A DNA stretch of 64,000 nt. Origin: Candidatus Heimdallarchaeota archaeon. Lineage in GTDB: Archaea > Asgardarchaeota > Heimdallarchaeia > Heimdallarchaeales > Heimdallarchaeaceae. The first letter of the stretch is position 1. Each line of letters opens with the position of its first letter. Where the stretch lies: NCBI GenBank assembly GCA_030603365.1, contig JAUVXV010000001.1:558001-622000 (forward strand). Reading direction: 5' to 3'. The translations under genes were made by a program, and so were the position numbers. This document shows, piece by piece, positions 53,096 through 62,928 of the stretch. Under the pieces are notes generated by a model. That model was not told the origin of the DNA. It worked only from the letters and a program-made list of their open reading frames with translations, and made no database searches.

Positions 53096-56000
53096 ATGTC
53101 CTCAAAAGATAAAGATATGTTCTTACTAAGAAAAATGAGGGAGTTAGAGGACAAATTAGATCTCTTAGATGAGAAAATGCTATTTCTATTCCAAAAGGTG
53201 AATACACTAACGAAGGCATTAGACGCAACGACTCCAGAAGAACCAGTTAGACCTGAACCTGTGATTAAAGAAGAACTAGTTGTAGAAGAAGAGATTCCTT
53301 TGGAAGATAAATTAGTTGAACCTGTACTTGAAGAACCTGTTCCAATGAGAGAACAAACAGAGGTTGTTGAAGCACAAGCAGTAGCACCAGCAATAGTAAA
53401 AGAATACTCAAAAAAGGTAATTAGAGAAGAACCAGCACCAGTTGAAAGGGTCTTTGAGAAACCTCCAAAAGAACCCTTGAAAATTGTTGAATTTGTCAAG
53501 AATGAAGAGAATCTTCCTTATTTCTTGCTGTTTGCATTCTTTATTCTCTTGGCAGCTCTCGTTTATGGAACTATTTCACAAATCATCAATCTACCTTTCT
53601 TCACTCCTATGAATGCTTTCTTGATTATAGGTCTTACAGCATGTCTATTTGCAATTCTAGGTTTTGTCTGGAAAATCTATTTAGATAGAAGACAAAAAAA
53701 GTTTCCAGACAAAAAAGAGCGAATACAAAATTACTATGTTTTTCCTTGGAGTTTACTAGGAATTGGGACTGCTGGGATCTTCTTATCATTTATACTATCG
53801 CAAACTGTAATTGAAGGAGAACTTAGTACAATAATTGTTTTACCAGTAGCTGTTGTAGCAGCACTAGTTACCTTAGTTATTGCAATACTTTTCAAGAATG
53901 AAATACTGGTTGGAGAAGCAGCACTTTCAATAGTACTTATCTTAATCGTACCTATATTTACAGATGAAACATTTTTAAATCCTTCATATGGAGGATATCT
54001 GTATTTCGGTTTTTTCTTTGTATTTATAGCAGCTTCATATGTTCTTGCGAAACTTAAAATTACTGTAGCTCCTGCTTTAGTTTCGATAGTATCATTCCCT
54101 GTTTTCGCATTTATTCCAACAATTTATCAAACAATGCACTTGGAAACACTCCTTGTGATCATACCATCATGTTTAGTTGCAACATTACTTTTAGAAAATG
54201 CATTTGATCATTTCGAAGTTTATAAAAATAGAGTAATGAAAACAGTGGTTACAATTGTTAACATAGTACTTCCCTTATGTAGTTACTTTTTCCTGCTATT
54301 TATAAGAAATGAAGCAGAAATTCCTTCTTGGGAAATTCTCATTTCAACAATGTTTTTGGTTGTAACATATTTTCTTACAATCAAGAAAGTATTATCATCA
54401 CGGTTCGATGAATATGAGATTAGAAATCCAAATCTCATTGAGTTTCTTTATGTAGTACTCATAAATACCGCGATTTTTCTGTCGTTGGTTTCAGAGCTTA
54501 TTTTAGGTGATCTAAGTTTGGCATCGACTTATGTCTTTGTTGGACTATATTTTGTACTACAGATCGTTTTCTCAATACTTACTATGACTTGGAGAGTAGA
54601 TAGAGAAGCAACATCATTCTTCCATAGTATAGTCTCTATGTTATTTGTTGAAGGTATCTTCATTATGTTCTTCACAAATGTTGGTAATGTAGTGACTATA
54701 AACCTTGGATATGAAATAGTGCTTTCAGTCAGTCTAGCATTTCTATACATAGCTCCCCTAATCAATATCTTCGTATTAAGAAAGCAAGAGCATGTTCTCT
54801 CTTCAGCGTTTAGTATTATATTACTTGGAGGAATTAACCTCTTTATTTTCAACTATCTTCCCAGATTTTTAGCTGTTGACTTAACAATTTCTAGATCTAT
54901 ATGTGAACTGTCAATCATACTTGTTTCAATTGCACTAGGTGTTATATCACTACTAGACACTTTAGAAAAGTTCAAGTTTGAAAAGCAAAAATCAAAAATT
55001 ACAACATCTCATATTCATGCCCTATCTATACTAACTCTTACAACAAGTTTATGGGTATTTAATACAAATGAGCCTCTAGACTATGTTATTGTATGTGGGA
55101 TATTTGTATCTGTTGCGCTTTGGATAGTTACCTCCTATCTAAGAAGGAAAATAGAGAAACACATCACAGAAGATTTACTAGGTTATCTTGCAGTATCATT
55201 GATATTCATTTCAGTAACAGGAGCAATGAGTAATACAGCGATTCCATTAGCAATTTTTACATCAATTTGTGCGACTGTTGCTTTAACAATAATACCACTT
55301 TTAGCAAAGAAATATACCCTCATTTTCGCGTTATTACTATATATTCCTCAGATAATTTCATTGTTTGCATTCCCTGGTGTTTCAACGATTTATGGAGTTG
55401 ATTGGTTACTTTCTATAGTATTCTTGATTCCAACTCTATCATTGGTAATCAAATCAATCAATAGTAAGGAATGGTTCGATAGAGTAGGAACAACAGTATT
55501 AATTACAGTAATGTTGGTTTTAACTGCTTTAAGTTTAGTTGGATCAGATTATGAGGTACTAACAGTAATAAATTCATTTGTTTTGATTTTCTATCCTATC
55601 ACTATATATGCTACAAATACCTGGTTTATTAAGAAAATATCAGCCTTAAATATTACAATAGAATATCCTATTGATCTTCTGATACTTACATTTGGAGCAA
55701 TATTTGCAAACATTTTTGTTTCAACTACTCCAGTAAACGATGTTCTAATCTTCATTTTCATAATGATAGGTTCTGTAGTTGGGCCTCTTCTATATGCGAT
55801 TAATCGATTCATAATTAAGGATACAGAAATAACTCCATTAATCTATAAACTTGTGAGTACTGGATTTATAGTTGCAATACAAATACTTCTTATTACATCA
55901 GGAGCAATGCAAATAATTTCTACGTATTATTACATTACTTTGCTATTAGCTACCACTTTAGTAGGATTATTAATTCAATACAAAGAGAAATTCGATTCTC

Positions 56001-57373
56001 TAACTGTTCTCCCTTCCTTAATTTCTATTATGATAATACCCATTTATACTGCCTTATACAATCCAGTAATTAGCTCTTGGTTTACTTTTTCCATATTCAT
56101 TATCTACTTAATTATCCTTTCATTAGGATGGTTTGGTTCCGAGTTTCCACCAATTACCTTATTGTCATATTTCGTAGGATGTCTTGCATTCATTCTTTCC
56201 ATTTTTGTTCCAAGTATGTCCTTCTTCATAGGGTTACCTGATTACTTCCCATTGCTACTCTTTACGATATGGATGATTGGAGTAATAATATCCATTGCTC
56301 TAATGAAGAGGAAGCCAGAGAAGAATATAGATTTCTTCCTTACATGGCTCTTTGTAATAACATTATCTACAATATGTGCTGATAGAATACTGAGAATTTC
56401 ACCATCAACTTTTCTAACAGATATACTAGGATTTACTTTAACAGCAATTCCTGCATGTTTTGTTTTCATAATATTTTCTTCTTACTTACAGTACAAAATG
56501 AAATATCCAAACAAAGGAATGATTACTCATATAATCGCTGTTCAAGCTCTGCTTATCTTCGTAGGCTCTTTCATTTTTGGTTTTCTACCTTTCCCAAGTA
56601 CTCCACAAACTGCCAAAATTCTTATTTATATATTCTTCAATGTTTTTACGGTAATAACCTTCATAGTACTTGAGTCACTTGTTATAGAATATACTCTAGT
56701 TAAAACAGATACACCAAAATCCGAATCTGTCAATATTATTCTATTCTTACCAATCTATGCTTTTTCATTAGCTATATCAATTTCCTACAACTACTATGGC
56801 TTTATTCCTCTTGTATTAGGTGTTGTCTTCTATGGTATGAGTCAGAGACATGGTATGAAAACTAGCTCTGTCTTAGCTGCTATTGCTGTTGCTACAAGTG
56901 CATTTTTCATAACACCTGCTGATCAAATATTAAGTTACACAACATTTGGAATTGTCAGTGGAGTGATGACAGCAATGCTTGTAATAGGTATTTTACTATA
57001 TCTCAGGACAAAAAATGAATTTCATATTGTAACAGCTGTATCAATTGCTTTGATTGCAGAAACCATAATAAGTTTCATCTCACCAATGGTTTTACCACTA
57101 CAATTTGGACTAGCGTTTAATCTAGCTCTTCTAGGATTACTACTTGGAGTAATATTCTCTGTAAGAGAGTTTCGAATTATTTTCTCTGTTGCTTCAGGAC
57201 TAATACTTATTCCCTACCTAGTAATTACATTTATTCAACAGGAAGAAGCTGGTCTGTTAGCCCTACTTTTCTTAGTTACAGGAATAATTTTCATTCTAAC
57301 ATCGTACATGGTTTACAATAGACAAAGAGTTAAACTCAAAGAGAGTTTAGAAAATAGCCAAGAAACTAAATAA
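53096..57373 (+). CDS. Giant polytopic membrane protein, DUF2339-like
   Basis: 1425 residues from ATG 53096 (an in-frame TTG at 53093 immediately precedes it). Residues 5-45 form a short coiled coil (LRKMRELEDKLDLLDEKM), followed by a proline/glutamate-rich acidic linker (about 45-125). Then roughly 35 to 40 hydrophobic segments run to the end, with basic short loops between. This layout (coiled coil, linker, dozens of helices) matches the DUF2339 family as I know it, of unknown function. No transport or enzyme motif seen. It probably arose by repeated duplication of helical units. Confidence 0.65.
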   Translation: MSSKDKDMFLLRKMRELEDKLDLLDEKMLFLFQKVNTLTKALDATTPEEPVRPEPVIKEELVVEEEIPLEDKLVEPVLEEPVPMREQTEVVEAQAVAPAIVKEYSKKVIREEPAPVERVFEKPPKEPLKIVEFVKNEENLPYFLLFAFFILLAALVYGTISQIINLPFFTPMNAFLIIGLTACLFAILGFVWKIYLDRRQKKFPDKKERIQNYYVFPWSLLGIGTAGIFLSFILSQTVIEGELSTIIVLPVAVVAALVTLVIAILFKNEILVGEAALSIVLILIVPIFTDETFLNPSYGGYLYFGFFFVFIAASYVLAKLKITVAPALVSIVSFPVFAFIPTIYQTMHLETLLVIIPSCLVATLLLENAFDHFEVYKNRVMKTVVTIVNIVLPLCSYFFLLFIRNEAEIPSWEILISTMFLVVTYFLTIKKVLSSRFDEYEIRNPNLIEFLYVVLINTAIFLSLVSELILGDLSLASTYVFVGLYFVLQIVFSILTMTWRVDREATSFFHSIVSMLFVEGIFIMFFTNVGNVVTINLGYEIVLSVSLAFLYIAPLINIFVLRKQEHVLSSAFSIILLGGINLFIFNYLPRFLAVDLTISRSICELSIILVSIALGVISLLDTLEKFKFEKQKSKITTSHIHALSILTLTTSLWVFNTNEPLDYVIVCGIFVSVALWIVTSYLRRKIEKHITEDLLGYLAVSLIFISVTGAMSNTAIPLAIFTSICATVALTIIPLLAKKYTLIFALLLYIPQIISLFAFPGVSTIYGVDWLLSIVFLIPTLSLVIKSINSKEWFDRVGTTVLITVMLVLTALSLVGSDYEVLTVINSFVLIFYPITIYATNTWFIKKISALNITIEYPIDLLILTFGAIFANIFVSTTPVNDVLIFIFIMIGSVVGPLLYAINRFIIKDTEITPLIYKLVSTGFIVAIQILLITSGAMQIISTYYYITLLLATTLVGLLIQYKEKFDSLTVLPSLISIMIIPIYTALYNPVISSWFTFSIFIIYLIILSLGWFGSEFPPITLLSYFVGCLAFILSIFVPSMSFFIGLPDYFPLLLFTIWMIGVIISIALMKRKPEKNIDFFLTWLFVITLSTICADRILRISPSTFLTDILGFTLTAIPACFVFIIFSSYLQYKMKYPNKGMITHIIAVQALLIFVGSFIFGFLPFPSTPQTAKILIYIFFNVFTVITFIVLESLVIEYTLVKTDTPKSESVNIILFLPIYAFSLAISISYNYYGFIPLVLGVVFYGMSQRHGMKTSSVLAAIAVATSAFFITPADQILSYTTFGIVSGVMTAMLVIGILLYLRTKNEFHIVTAVSIALIAETIISFISPMVLPLQFGLAFNLALLGLLLGVIFSVREFRIIFSVASGLILIPYLVITFIQQEEAGLLALLFLVTGIIFILTSYMVYNRQRVKLKESLENSQETK

Positions 57374-57390
57374 ACCATAAAAACCATTCT

Positions 57391-57404
57391 TTCCTTTTTT
57401 TTCA
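57391..57404 (+). terminator. Pyrimidine-run terminator
   Basis: TTCC followed by eight T and TTC, just after the DUF2339-like stop. Confidence 0.4.
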
Positions 57405-57477
57405 TTGTTAGAATCAGATGATGTTTTGATTTATGATAACTCTTAATAATCTATCTGGGATTTTAAAAATGTGAATA

Positions 57478-59721
57478 ATGTCTGAAATGAGAGGAGTAGT
57501 TAAAGGAATGGACTGTGCCAATTGTGTGGCTAAAGTCAAAAAGAATATAATGAACTTACCTGGTATTGAAGATGTAAAAATTAATCTTGTTTCAACAAAA
57601 TTAATAGTTGAATATAAAGAAGAAGAAACTTCAGAAAAAGACATCATCAAAGCGATTAGGCGAAGTGGATATGGGTTTGATAGTTCATATGAACGCAAAT
57701 CTTTCTTCAATTTAAAATATAACAAGAATTTAGTATTCTTCATATTAAGTGCTATATTTCTGATTATCGCATTATGTTTTGACTATCTAAGAATTGATCA
57801 CTTTCATCCTTTGTTCTATCTACCGATTATCATCATAGGCGGAATACCAATTTATCTGAAAGCATTTGCATCAATTAGAGCAAAAACTATTGATATTGAT
57901 ATCCTCATGGTTATAGCTGTTATTGGTGCCATGATTATTGGATTCTGGGAAGAAGCAGGAGAGATAATAGTACTATTTACTCTAGCAGAACTACTTGAAG
58001 CTTTTTCAATGGATAAGGCAAGAGAATCTATTCGCGCATTAATGGATTTAACTCCTCCTACAGCAACAAGATTACTCAAAGGAAGAAAACATGAAGATGT
58101 TCCACTCGAAGATTTAGTTGTTGGTGATAGAGTTAGTATAAAGCCTGGAGGAAGAGTTCCAATTGATGGTAAAGTTGACTGGGGAAAAACAACCGTAGAT
58201 CAAAGTCCGATAACTGGTGAATCTCTCCCTGTTCATAAGGATGTTGGCGATCAAGTTTTCTCAGGGTCAATCAACCTGGATGGTTACATCATCATTCGTG
58301 TAACAAGTATGCCAGAAGAAAGCACTGTAGCACGAATAAGAAAACTCATTGAAGAAGCTGAACAACAAAAATCAAAACGAGAACAATTCATTCAGAAATT
58401 TGCAAAATATTATACTCCAACAATGGTTGGTATTGCTTTGTTTGTTTTTCTTATCCCAGGTGTTATAATCAATTTCATAAACTCTGCGAATTTGGTAAAT
58501 CCAATATTTAATCTAGGATTACTTCAAGATTCAATCTATTATGGGGTTAATTCAGTTTTTAACTTGGCTATACTGCAGGAATCACTCTATTATAGTATAA
58601 TAATTCTGGTAATTTCTTGTCCATGTGCACTGGTTCTTTCTACACCAATCACTGTAGTTACAGCGATAACACGTGCTTCAAAGAGAGGAGTATTAATTAA
58701 GGGAGGAAAATATCTTGAAGCAATATCAGACATAAAAACAATAGCTATGGATAAAACTGGAACCCTATCAACAGGTAAGCTCAAAGTCTATAAAGTTGAA
58801 GCACTAGAAGGTTTTTCTGAAAAAGACATTATTGAGATAGCCTATAGTCTAGAATCTCATTCGGAACACAAAATAGCAGAATCCATAATAGAGCTGGGTA
58901 AAAAGGAGAATGTGAGGCTTCTTGGTTTTAAAGATGTTAAGATTATTCCAGGAATGGGGATACAAGGAACTCGAAAAAAGCAGACATTCTATATTGGAAA
59001 TGAAGCACTAATTGATGATGTAGTAGGCTTAGAATATTGTGATATAGATTGTGAAGAAAGTGAAAGTATAGTGAGTTATGTACTAGCAGACAAAAAAGTA
59101 ATTGCACATATACATATGTCAGATGAATTGAGAAGTGAAACAAAAGACTCAATTCAGGAACTAAAGAAATTAGGTGTAAAGGAAATTATCATGCTTACAG
59201 GGGATAACAAGGAAGTTGCTACAAAAATAGCTGCAGAGCTAGATATATCCTTTGAAGCAGAGTTATTGCCAGAACAAAAAATGCAATACATCCAGAAATT
59301 AAAAGATAATAATCAATCAGTAGTTATGATTGGGGATGGGATAAATGATGCTCCAGCTCTTACTTTGGCCGATGTAGGGGTAGCTATGGGTGCTGCAGGA
59401 ACGGCAATTGCTATAGAAACTGCTGATATCGTTCTGTCTTCAGACAATCTTTTCAGCATTCCTTATCTGTTTAAGCTCAGCAAAGATACAAAAAGAACAA
59501 TTCAGATCAATATCGCTATATCCCTTTTCATCAAATTTGTATTTTTCAGTTTGGTGTTCTTAAGTGTGACATTCCAAAGTCTAGCAGATTTTTTTGGTAA
59601 TTCATTGTTGTGGCTCTCTGTTCTCGTTGGCGACATGGGTGCATCTCTATTAGTCATCCTAAATGCTATGTTGGTAGGAAGGAAAAACTATCCGAAGAAA
59701 TACGAATTGCCAAAGAAGTAA
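57478..59721 (+). CDS. P1B-type heavy-metal-translocating ATPase
   Basis: 747 residues. The N-terminal HMA domain has GMDCANC (C13, C16). The transmembrane metal site SCPCAL is at C381-P382-C383, the phosphorylation motif DKTGT at 425-429 and the hinge GDGINDAPA at 619-627. It exports or loads a transition metal at the plasma membrane using ATP. CPC with a single HMA domain fits the Zn/Cd/Pb or Cu branches; the C-terminus does not settle which. A near-repeat in the loop before CPC (FNLGLLQDSIYY and FNLAILQESLYY, 17 residues apart) is unusual for the family. Confidence 0.92.
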   Translation: MSEMRGVVKGMDCANCVAKVKKNIMNLPGIEDVKINLVSTKLIVEYKEEETSEKDIIKAIRRSGYGFDSSYERKSFFNLKYNKNLVFFILSAIFLIIALCFDYLRIDHFHPLFYLPIIIIGGIPIYLKAFASIRAKTIDIDILMVIAVIGAMIIGFWEEAGEIIVLFTLAELLEAFSMDKARESIRALMDLTPPTATRLLKGRKHEDVPLEDLVVGDRVSIKPGGRVPIDGKVDWGKTTVDQSPITGESLPVHKDVGDQVFSGSINLDGYIIIRVTSMPEESTVARIRKLIEEAEQQKSKREQFIQKFAKYYTPTMVGIALFVFLIPGVIINFINSANLVNPIFNLGLLQDSIYYGVNSVFNLAILQESLYYSIIILVISCPCALVLSTPITVVTAITRASKRGVLIKGGKYLEAISDIKTIAMDKTGTLSTGKLKVYKVEALEGFSEKDIIEIAYSLESHSEHKIAESIIELGKKENVRLLGFKDVKIIPGMGIQGTRKKQTFYIGNEALIDDVVGLEYCDIDCEESESIVSYVLADKKVIAHIHMSDELRSETKDSIQELKKLGVKEIIMLTGDNKEVATKIAAELDISFEAELLPEQKMQYIQKLKDNNQSVVMIGDGINDAPALTLADVGVAMGAAGTAIAIETADIVLSSDNLFSIPYLFKLSKDTKRTIQINIAISLFIKFVFFSLVFLSVTFQSLADFFGNSLLWLSVLVGDMGASLLVILNAMLVGRKNYPKKYELPKK

Positions 59722-59762
59722 GTTAATAAACATTTTTACTAAAATAAGAATGGTAAGTAGCA

Positions 59763-61628
59763 ATGAGTAAACCAGATAAAGCTTTGAATAAAGCAACTGT
59801 GTATATTCTTATAGGGTTGATTTTATTAAGTTCAATATTTGCAATTATGATGTTTGGTCCAGGTTCAGGACCTCAAAACGCTTTATTTTCAACAAGTTTA
59901 AAATATTATACAAAAGGAACCGAAGAATTATATTATGTTGATTACGCACAAGATATCATCCAAGATATTAGGGAAATTGGTGTCGATGTCACTGGTTATC
60001 CTACTGAATATTCAGTATTTCTTGATCAAGTCTTCAGCTCAAAGGAATATGATATGGCTATAATAGAATTTGGGGATCTAAATTCACCACATCTTGAGTT
60101 AATGTTTAAAGAAGGTGCAAGCTATAATATATTCAATTTTGAAAATGCACTTGATGGCAATACAACTCTAAATCTACTTAATAATATAACAATAGAAACT
60201 GATTTCAACGCAAGAAAAACCTTATTCTACCAACTACAAGAGCATTTAATGTTAAATATTGTTCCAATGGTGCCATTATTTACACCAGTGAGAACTTTTG
60301 CTTATTGGGATAATTTGGAGGGATTTTACAGTGAACAAGGATTATCTCACAGCCTTCCATACATGTCTTTCAATGGTTTACATGAAGACCAAGTTACAGT
60401 AGATGAACTCTATGTAGGAGCAGGAAGATGGTTTGATCTGCATCCATTAACGATGCTTGAAGATGCAGAAAAACTAATTGTGTCACTGATGATGGATAAA
60501 CTAGTAGAACAAGATAAGAAAGGAATGGCTACAAAATTAGGTCTAATTGATAACTGGGAATACCTAAATGATACAACTCTACTACTTCATTTACGAAATA
60601 ATGTGAATTGGCAAAACGATGTTGATAATCTTTTTACAACTGAAACTCTAACTACTGCCGATGTTTTATTCACTTTAGATTTGTACAAAAGCCTTTATTC
60701 TAATCTAAACTATGAGTTATACAACTGGATAGAATCTTACGAAGAATATAACAGTACAACCGTAGTAATATATATTGATTCAAATCAATTGACACCTGAA
60801 AGAGAACCATATGGCTTTGCACTTGAGGATTTAGCTATTTATCCATTTCCTGAATACTATCTTAATGTTGAACCAACAATAGAAGATGTAGTTAATTCAG
60901 ATAGATGGACAAAATTCAGAGTTAACCCATTTGGTACAGGTAAATACTGCTTTAATGCGTCAGAAAGTCAAGAAGATCTTGCTGCCATTCTTTACCGTTT
61001 TAATGATTGGCATGGAAATGGTATCCTTCCTGGAGAACCAACTAATTTAGCTTTTAATAGAATTGAAGTTCAGATGTATGAAAGTAGCTATGTTATGAAT
61101 CTTGCTCTTCAAGAAGGAAGAATTGACTGGGCTGATTTCAAGAAAAATCCTGTTATTGAGGATGCAATACCTGAAGAAAATTTCAAGGTAGAATTTAAGA
61201 TAGAAAATTCATTAATATTCCTAGCTTTCAACTTACAGAATTCGATTTTTGGTGGAGCTAATAACTTCGAGCCTACTAACGAAACAGGAGTTTCAAAAGC
61301 TCTAGCAATAAGAAAAGCAATTGCTACAATTATTCAAAAATCCTTAACGAATGAGAGATTACATAATGGGAGATACAACCTTACAGATTCCCCGCTTACA
61401 TACTTCTTCACTGATTACTATTATACTGGAGTGACAGATTATCCCTTTAGTATTGACCAAGCGGTGGAGTACTTGATACTTGCAGGCTATAACATTTCTG
61501 CAAGGGTTGAAGATGCAGAGGAGACCAGTTTCAGTCTTGTCAGTTCAATTGTAGGTTTGAGCTTTGTCTCACCAATCTTAGTACTTATAATCAAAAGAAA
61601 AAAGATTCACTTGAAGATTAATGACTAG
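59763..61628 (+). CDS. Membrane-anchored SBP_bac_5-like solute-binding protein, apparently permuted
   Basis: 621 residues. A membrane segment (about 10-30) is followed by what reads as the C-terminal lobe of an oligopeptide-binding (family 5) protein: YAQDIIQDIREIGVDV, YDMAIIEFGD, then RKTLFYQLQEHLMLNIVPMVPLF. Only after this does the usual N-terminal part begin (VGAGRWFDLHPLTM, LLLHLRNNVNWQND). It proceeds to RKAIATIIQKSL and ends early before a C-terminal anchor and KRKK. It probably binds a peptide, nickel or sugar outside the cell. The order suggests circular permutation or remnants of two tandem domains. The PAC2 gene overlaps its end by 8 bases. Confidence 0.7.
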   Translation: MSKPDKALNKATVYILIGLILLSSIFAIMMFGPGSGPQNALFSTSLKYYTKGTEELYYVDYAQDIIQDIREIGVDVTGYPTEYSVFLDQVFSSKEYDMAIIEFGDLNSPHLELMFKEGASYNIFNFENALDGNTTLNLLNNITIETDFNARKTLFYQLQEHLMLNIVPMVPLFTPVRTFAYWDNLEGFYSEQGLSHSLPYMSFNGLHEDQVTVDELYVGAGRWFDLHPLTMLEDAEKLIVSLMMDKLVEQDKKGMATKLGLIDNWEYLNDTTLLLHLRNNVNWQNDVDNLFTTETLTTADVLFTLDLYKSLYSNLNYELYNWIESYEEYNSTTVVIYIDSNQLTPEREPYGFALEDLAIYPFPEYYLNVEPTIEDVVNSDRWTKFRVNPFGTGKYCFNASESQEDLAAILYRFNDWHGNGILPGEPTNLAFNRIEVQMYESSYVMNLALQEGRIDWADFKKNPVIEDAIPEENFKVEFKIENSLIFLAFNLQNSIFGGANNFEPTNETGVSKALAIRKAIATIIQKSLTNERLHNGRYNLTDSPLTYFFTDYYYTGVTDYPFSIDQAVEYLILAGYNISARVEDAEETSFSLVSSIVGLSFVSPILVLIIKRKKIHLKIND

Positions 61629-62340
61629 AATTAATGAAATAGGATTAGTGGACTTAAAGGGTAAACCACTAATTCAATCTTTTAGTGGAAGTGGAGCTAT
61701 AGGAACCATTCTATCAGCTTTCCTCATAAAAGCTTTCGAGATGGAACAAGTAGCAGTAATTCATGCAGATTCTGCCCCTCCAGTAGCAATGGTCAAGGGA
61801 GGATTAATAGAACATCCAATTAGGCTTTTCCAATCAGAAAAACTTTCATTGATGACTTGTGAAGTATCAATACCATATGCCATCCTTCCAGAATTTCTAG
61901 ATACTTTGATTCAATATTATATCGAGAAGGAAGTATCCTATATTGTACCAGTGGGAGGTTTGCCAGTTTTACCAGATAATTATGATAATGGTTATAGTTA
62001 TGGTGTAGTTAATAATTCGGACATGTTATCATTCCTAGAAGACAAAGGAATTCCACTATTAGAAGAAGGAGTTATCTATGGGTCAGTTGTAGAAGCTCTA
62101 GAATTATGTCATATTCATAATTTCAGTTCTTGTTTTGCACTTCTTGCTGAATGTGATCCAAGTTCCGCAAGCTATTATGCAACAAAGCAAATACTTCAAC
62201 AGCTGTCCAGTATCTTTGATATTGTCTTTGATGAAGATGAATTCAGTAAGGTAACTAATACAATTAAAGCTCGCATCGAAGAAAGTACTCGATACATAAG
62301 AGAAGATATAATGGATAAAACACGAGAGAGTCATCTCTAA
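61621..62340 (+). CDS. PAC2-family protein
   Basis: 239 residues. LIQSFSGSGAIGTILSAFLI near the start, then YIVPVGGLPVLP and a C-terminal helical segment, match the PAC2 (proteasome assembly chaperone 2) family of archaea. The archaeal role is uncertain: some members bind proteasome precursors. It overlaps the solute-binding gene by 8 bases but is functionally unrelated as far as one can see. Confidence 0.75.
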   Translation: MTRINEIGLVDLKGKPLIQSFSGSGAIGTILSAFLIKAFEMEQVAVIHADSAPPVAMVKGGLIEHPIRLFQSEKLSLMTCEVSIPYAILPEFLDTLIQYYIEKEVSYIVPVGGLPVLPDNYDNGYSYGVVNNSDMLSFLEDKGIPLLEEGVIYGSVVEALELCHIHNFSSCFALLAECDPSSASYYATKQILQQLSSIFDIVFDEDEFSKVTNTIKARIEESTRYIREDIMDKTRESHL

Positions 62341-62434
62341 GTTCCGACAAAAATCTTTTTTCTTTTAAATTCTCATTTTCGATGAAAAGACGCTTTTTAT
62401 CGCATTTTAAGGCCTCCGTTACAGCATGAAAAAA

Positions 62435-62443
62435 GTTTAAATA
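62435..62443 (+). promoter_or_regulatory. TATA box of the structured RNA
   Basis: GTTTAAATA followed by GG, with AAAAAA just upstream as a possible BRE. It is centred about 26 bases before the inferred RNA 5' end near 62466, the normal archaeal spacing. Confidence 0.6.
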
Positions 62444-62465
62444 GGTTGGTGGACAAAAATATATA

Positions 62466-62797
62466 GGTCAAGGGTTAGGCTAGATTAGGGCTTAATGGTA
62501 ATCTAAAAGGGAACTGCAAACTGAACAGGAAGCGAAATCCGATGTTTCAGCCCTCCCAAGGGTAATCTCGGGAACTATGGTTGAACCCCTTTTTAGATGG
62601 TTTGAACCCCCATTGGGCTTAGTTAAGACCTCCTAAGCCTGAAATCCCCCAGAACCAGACTCGTGTTTGGTTTAACAGACATCTTCTGTCTGCCAGAATT
62701 TCAGTGGCTTGTGGGCTACTGGAATGGAACCCCCAACCAAACCCTCGAAACATCGAGCTAGAATCTCCTTCCTGTTCAGGCAGAAATCCCTCAGGGG
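62466..62797 (+). ncRNA. Structured, G+C-rich RNA of unassigned family
   Basis: No protein frame fits this stretch. Its G+C content is far above the surrounding genes, the usual mark of a structured RNA in an AT-rich archaeon. A TATA box lies 25 bases upstream and a T-rich terminator follows. The closing helix is a perfect 12-bp long-range pairing of CTGAACAGGAAG (62521-62532) with CTTCCTGTTCAG (62768-62779). A 5' hairpin pairs TAGATTA (62481-62487) with TAATCTA (62499-62505). An internal helix pairs CTAAGCCTGAAAT (near 62633-62645) with ATTTCAGTGGCTT (near 62698-62710, one bulge). Between them lies hairpin CAGACA/TGTCTG (62676-62692). The motif ATGG(T)TTGAACCCC occurs twice (62577-62589, 62597-62610). 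The SRP helix-8 core, RNase P CR-I and CR-V and tRNA arms were not found. Confidence 0.7.
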
Positions 62798-62815
62798 TTT
62801 TTCTTCTTTTATTTT
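62798..62815 (+). terminator. T-rich terminator of the structured RNA
   Basis: TTTTTCTTCTTTTATTTTTG follows a G-rich AGGGG end, consistent with intrinsic archaeal termination. Confidence 0.5.
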
Positions 62816-62928
62816 TGTTTATACAAAAAAAAATGATATTTTTCTTCCTTTGAGAGAATTTGGTAAAATCTAACTTGTTTTTATAAAAAGAAAATGAGTT
62901 GGGACAATAAAACTCTTAACTAATTTCT

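Noticed and set aside
62577..62625. tRNA-like T-loop (GGTTCAAACC on the minus strand)
   Set aside because: No acceptor, D-arm or anticodon stem pairs around it, and promoter and terminator point to the plus strand.
62435..62815. The structured RNA as SRP RNA
   Set aside because: The 5' hairpin and TGCAAAC stretch recall the Alu domain, but the universal helix-8 core (GGAAG tetraloop and AGCAG) is missing and the second Alu hairpin was not found.
62435..62815. The structured RNA as RNase P RNA
   Set aside because: The conserved GAGGAAAGUCC and ACAGAA...GGCUU cores are absent; the similar GGCAGAAATCCC near 62779-62790 is too weak and its partner is missing.
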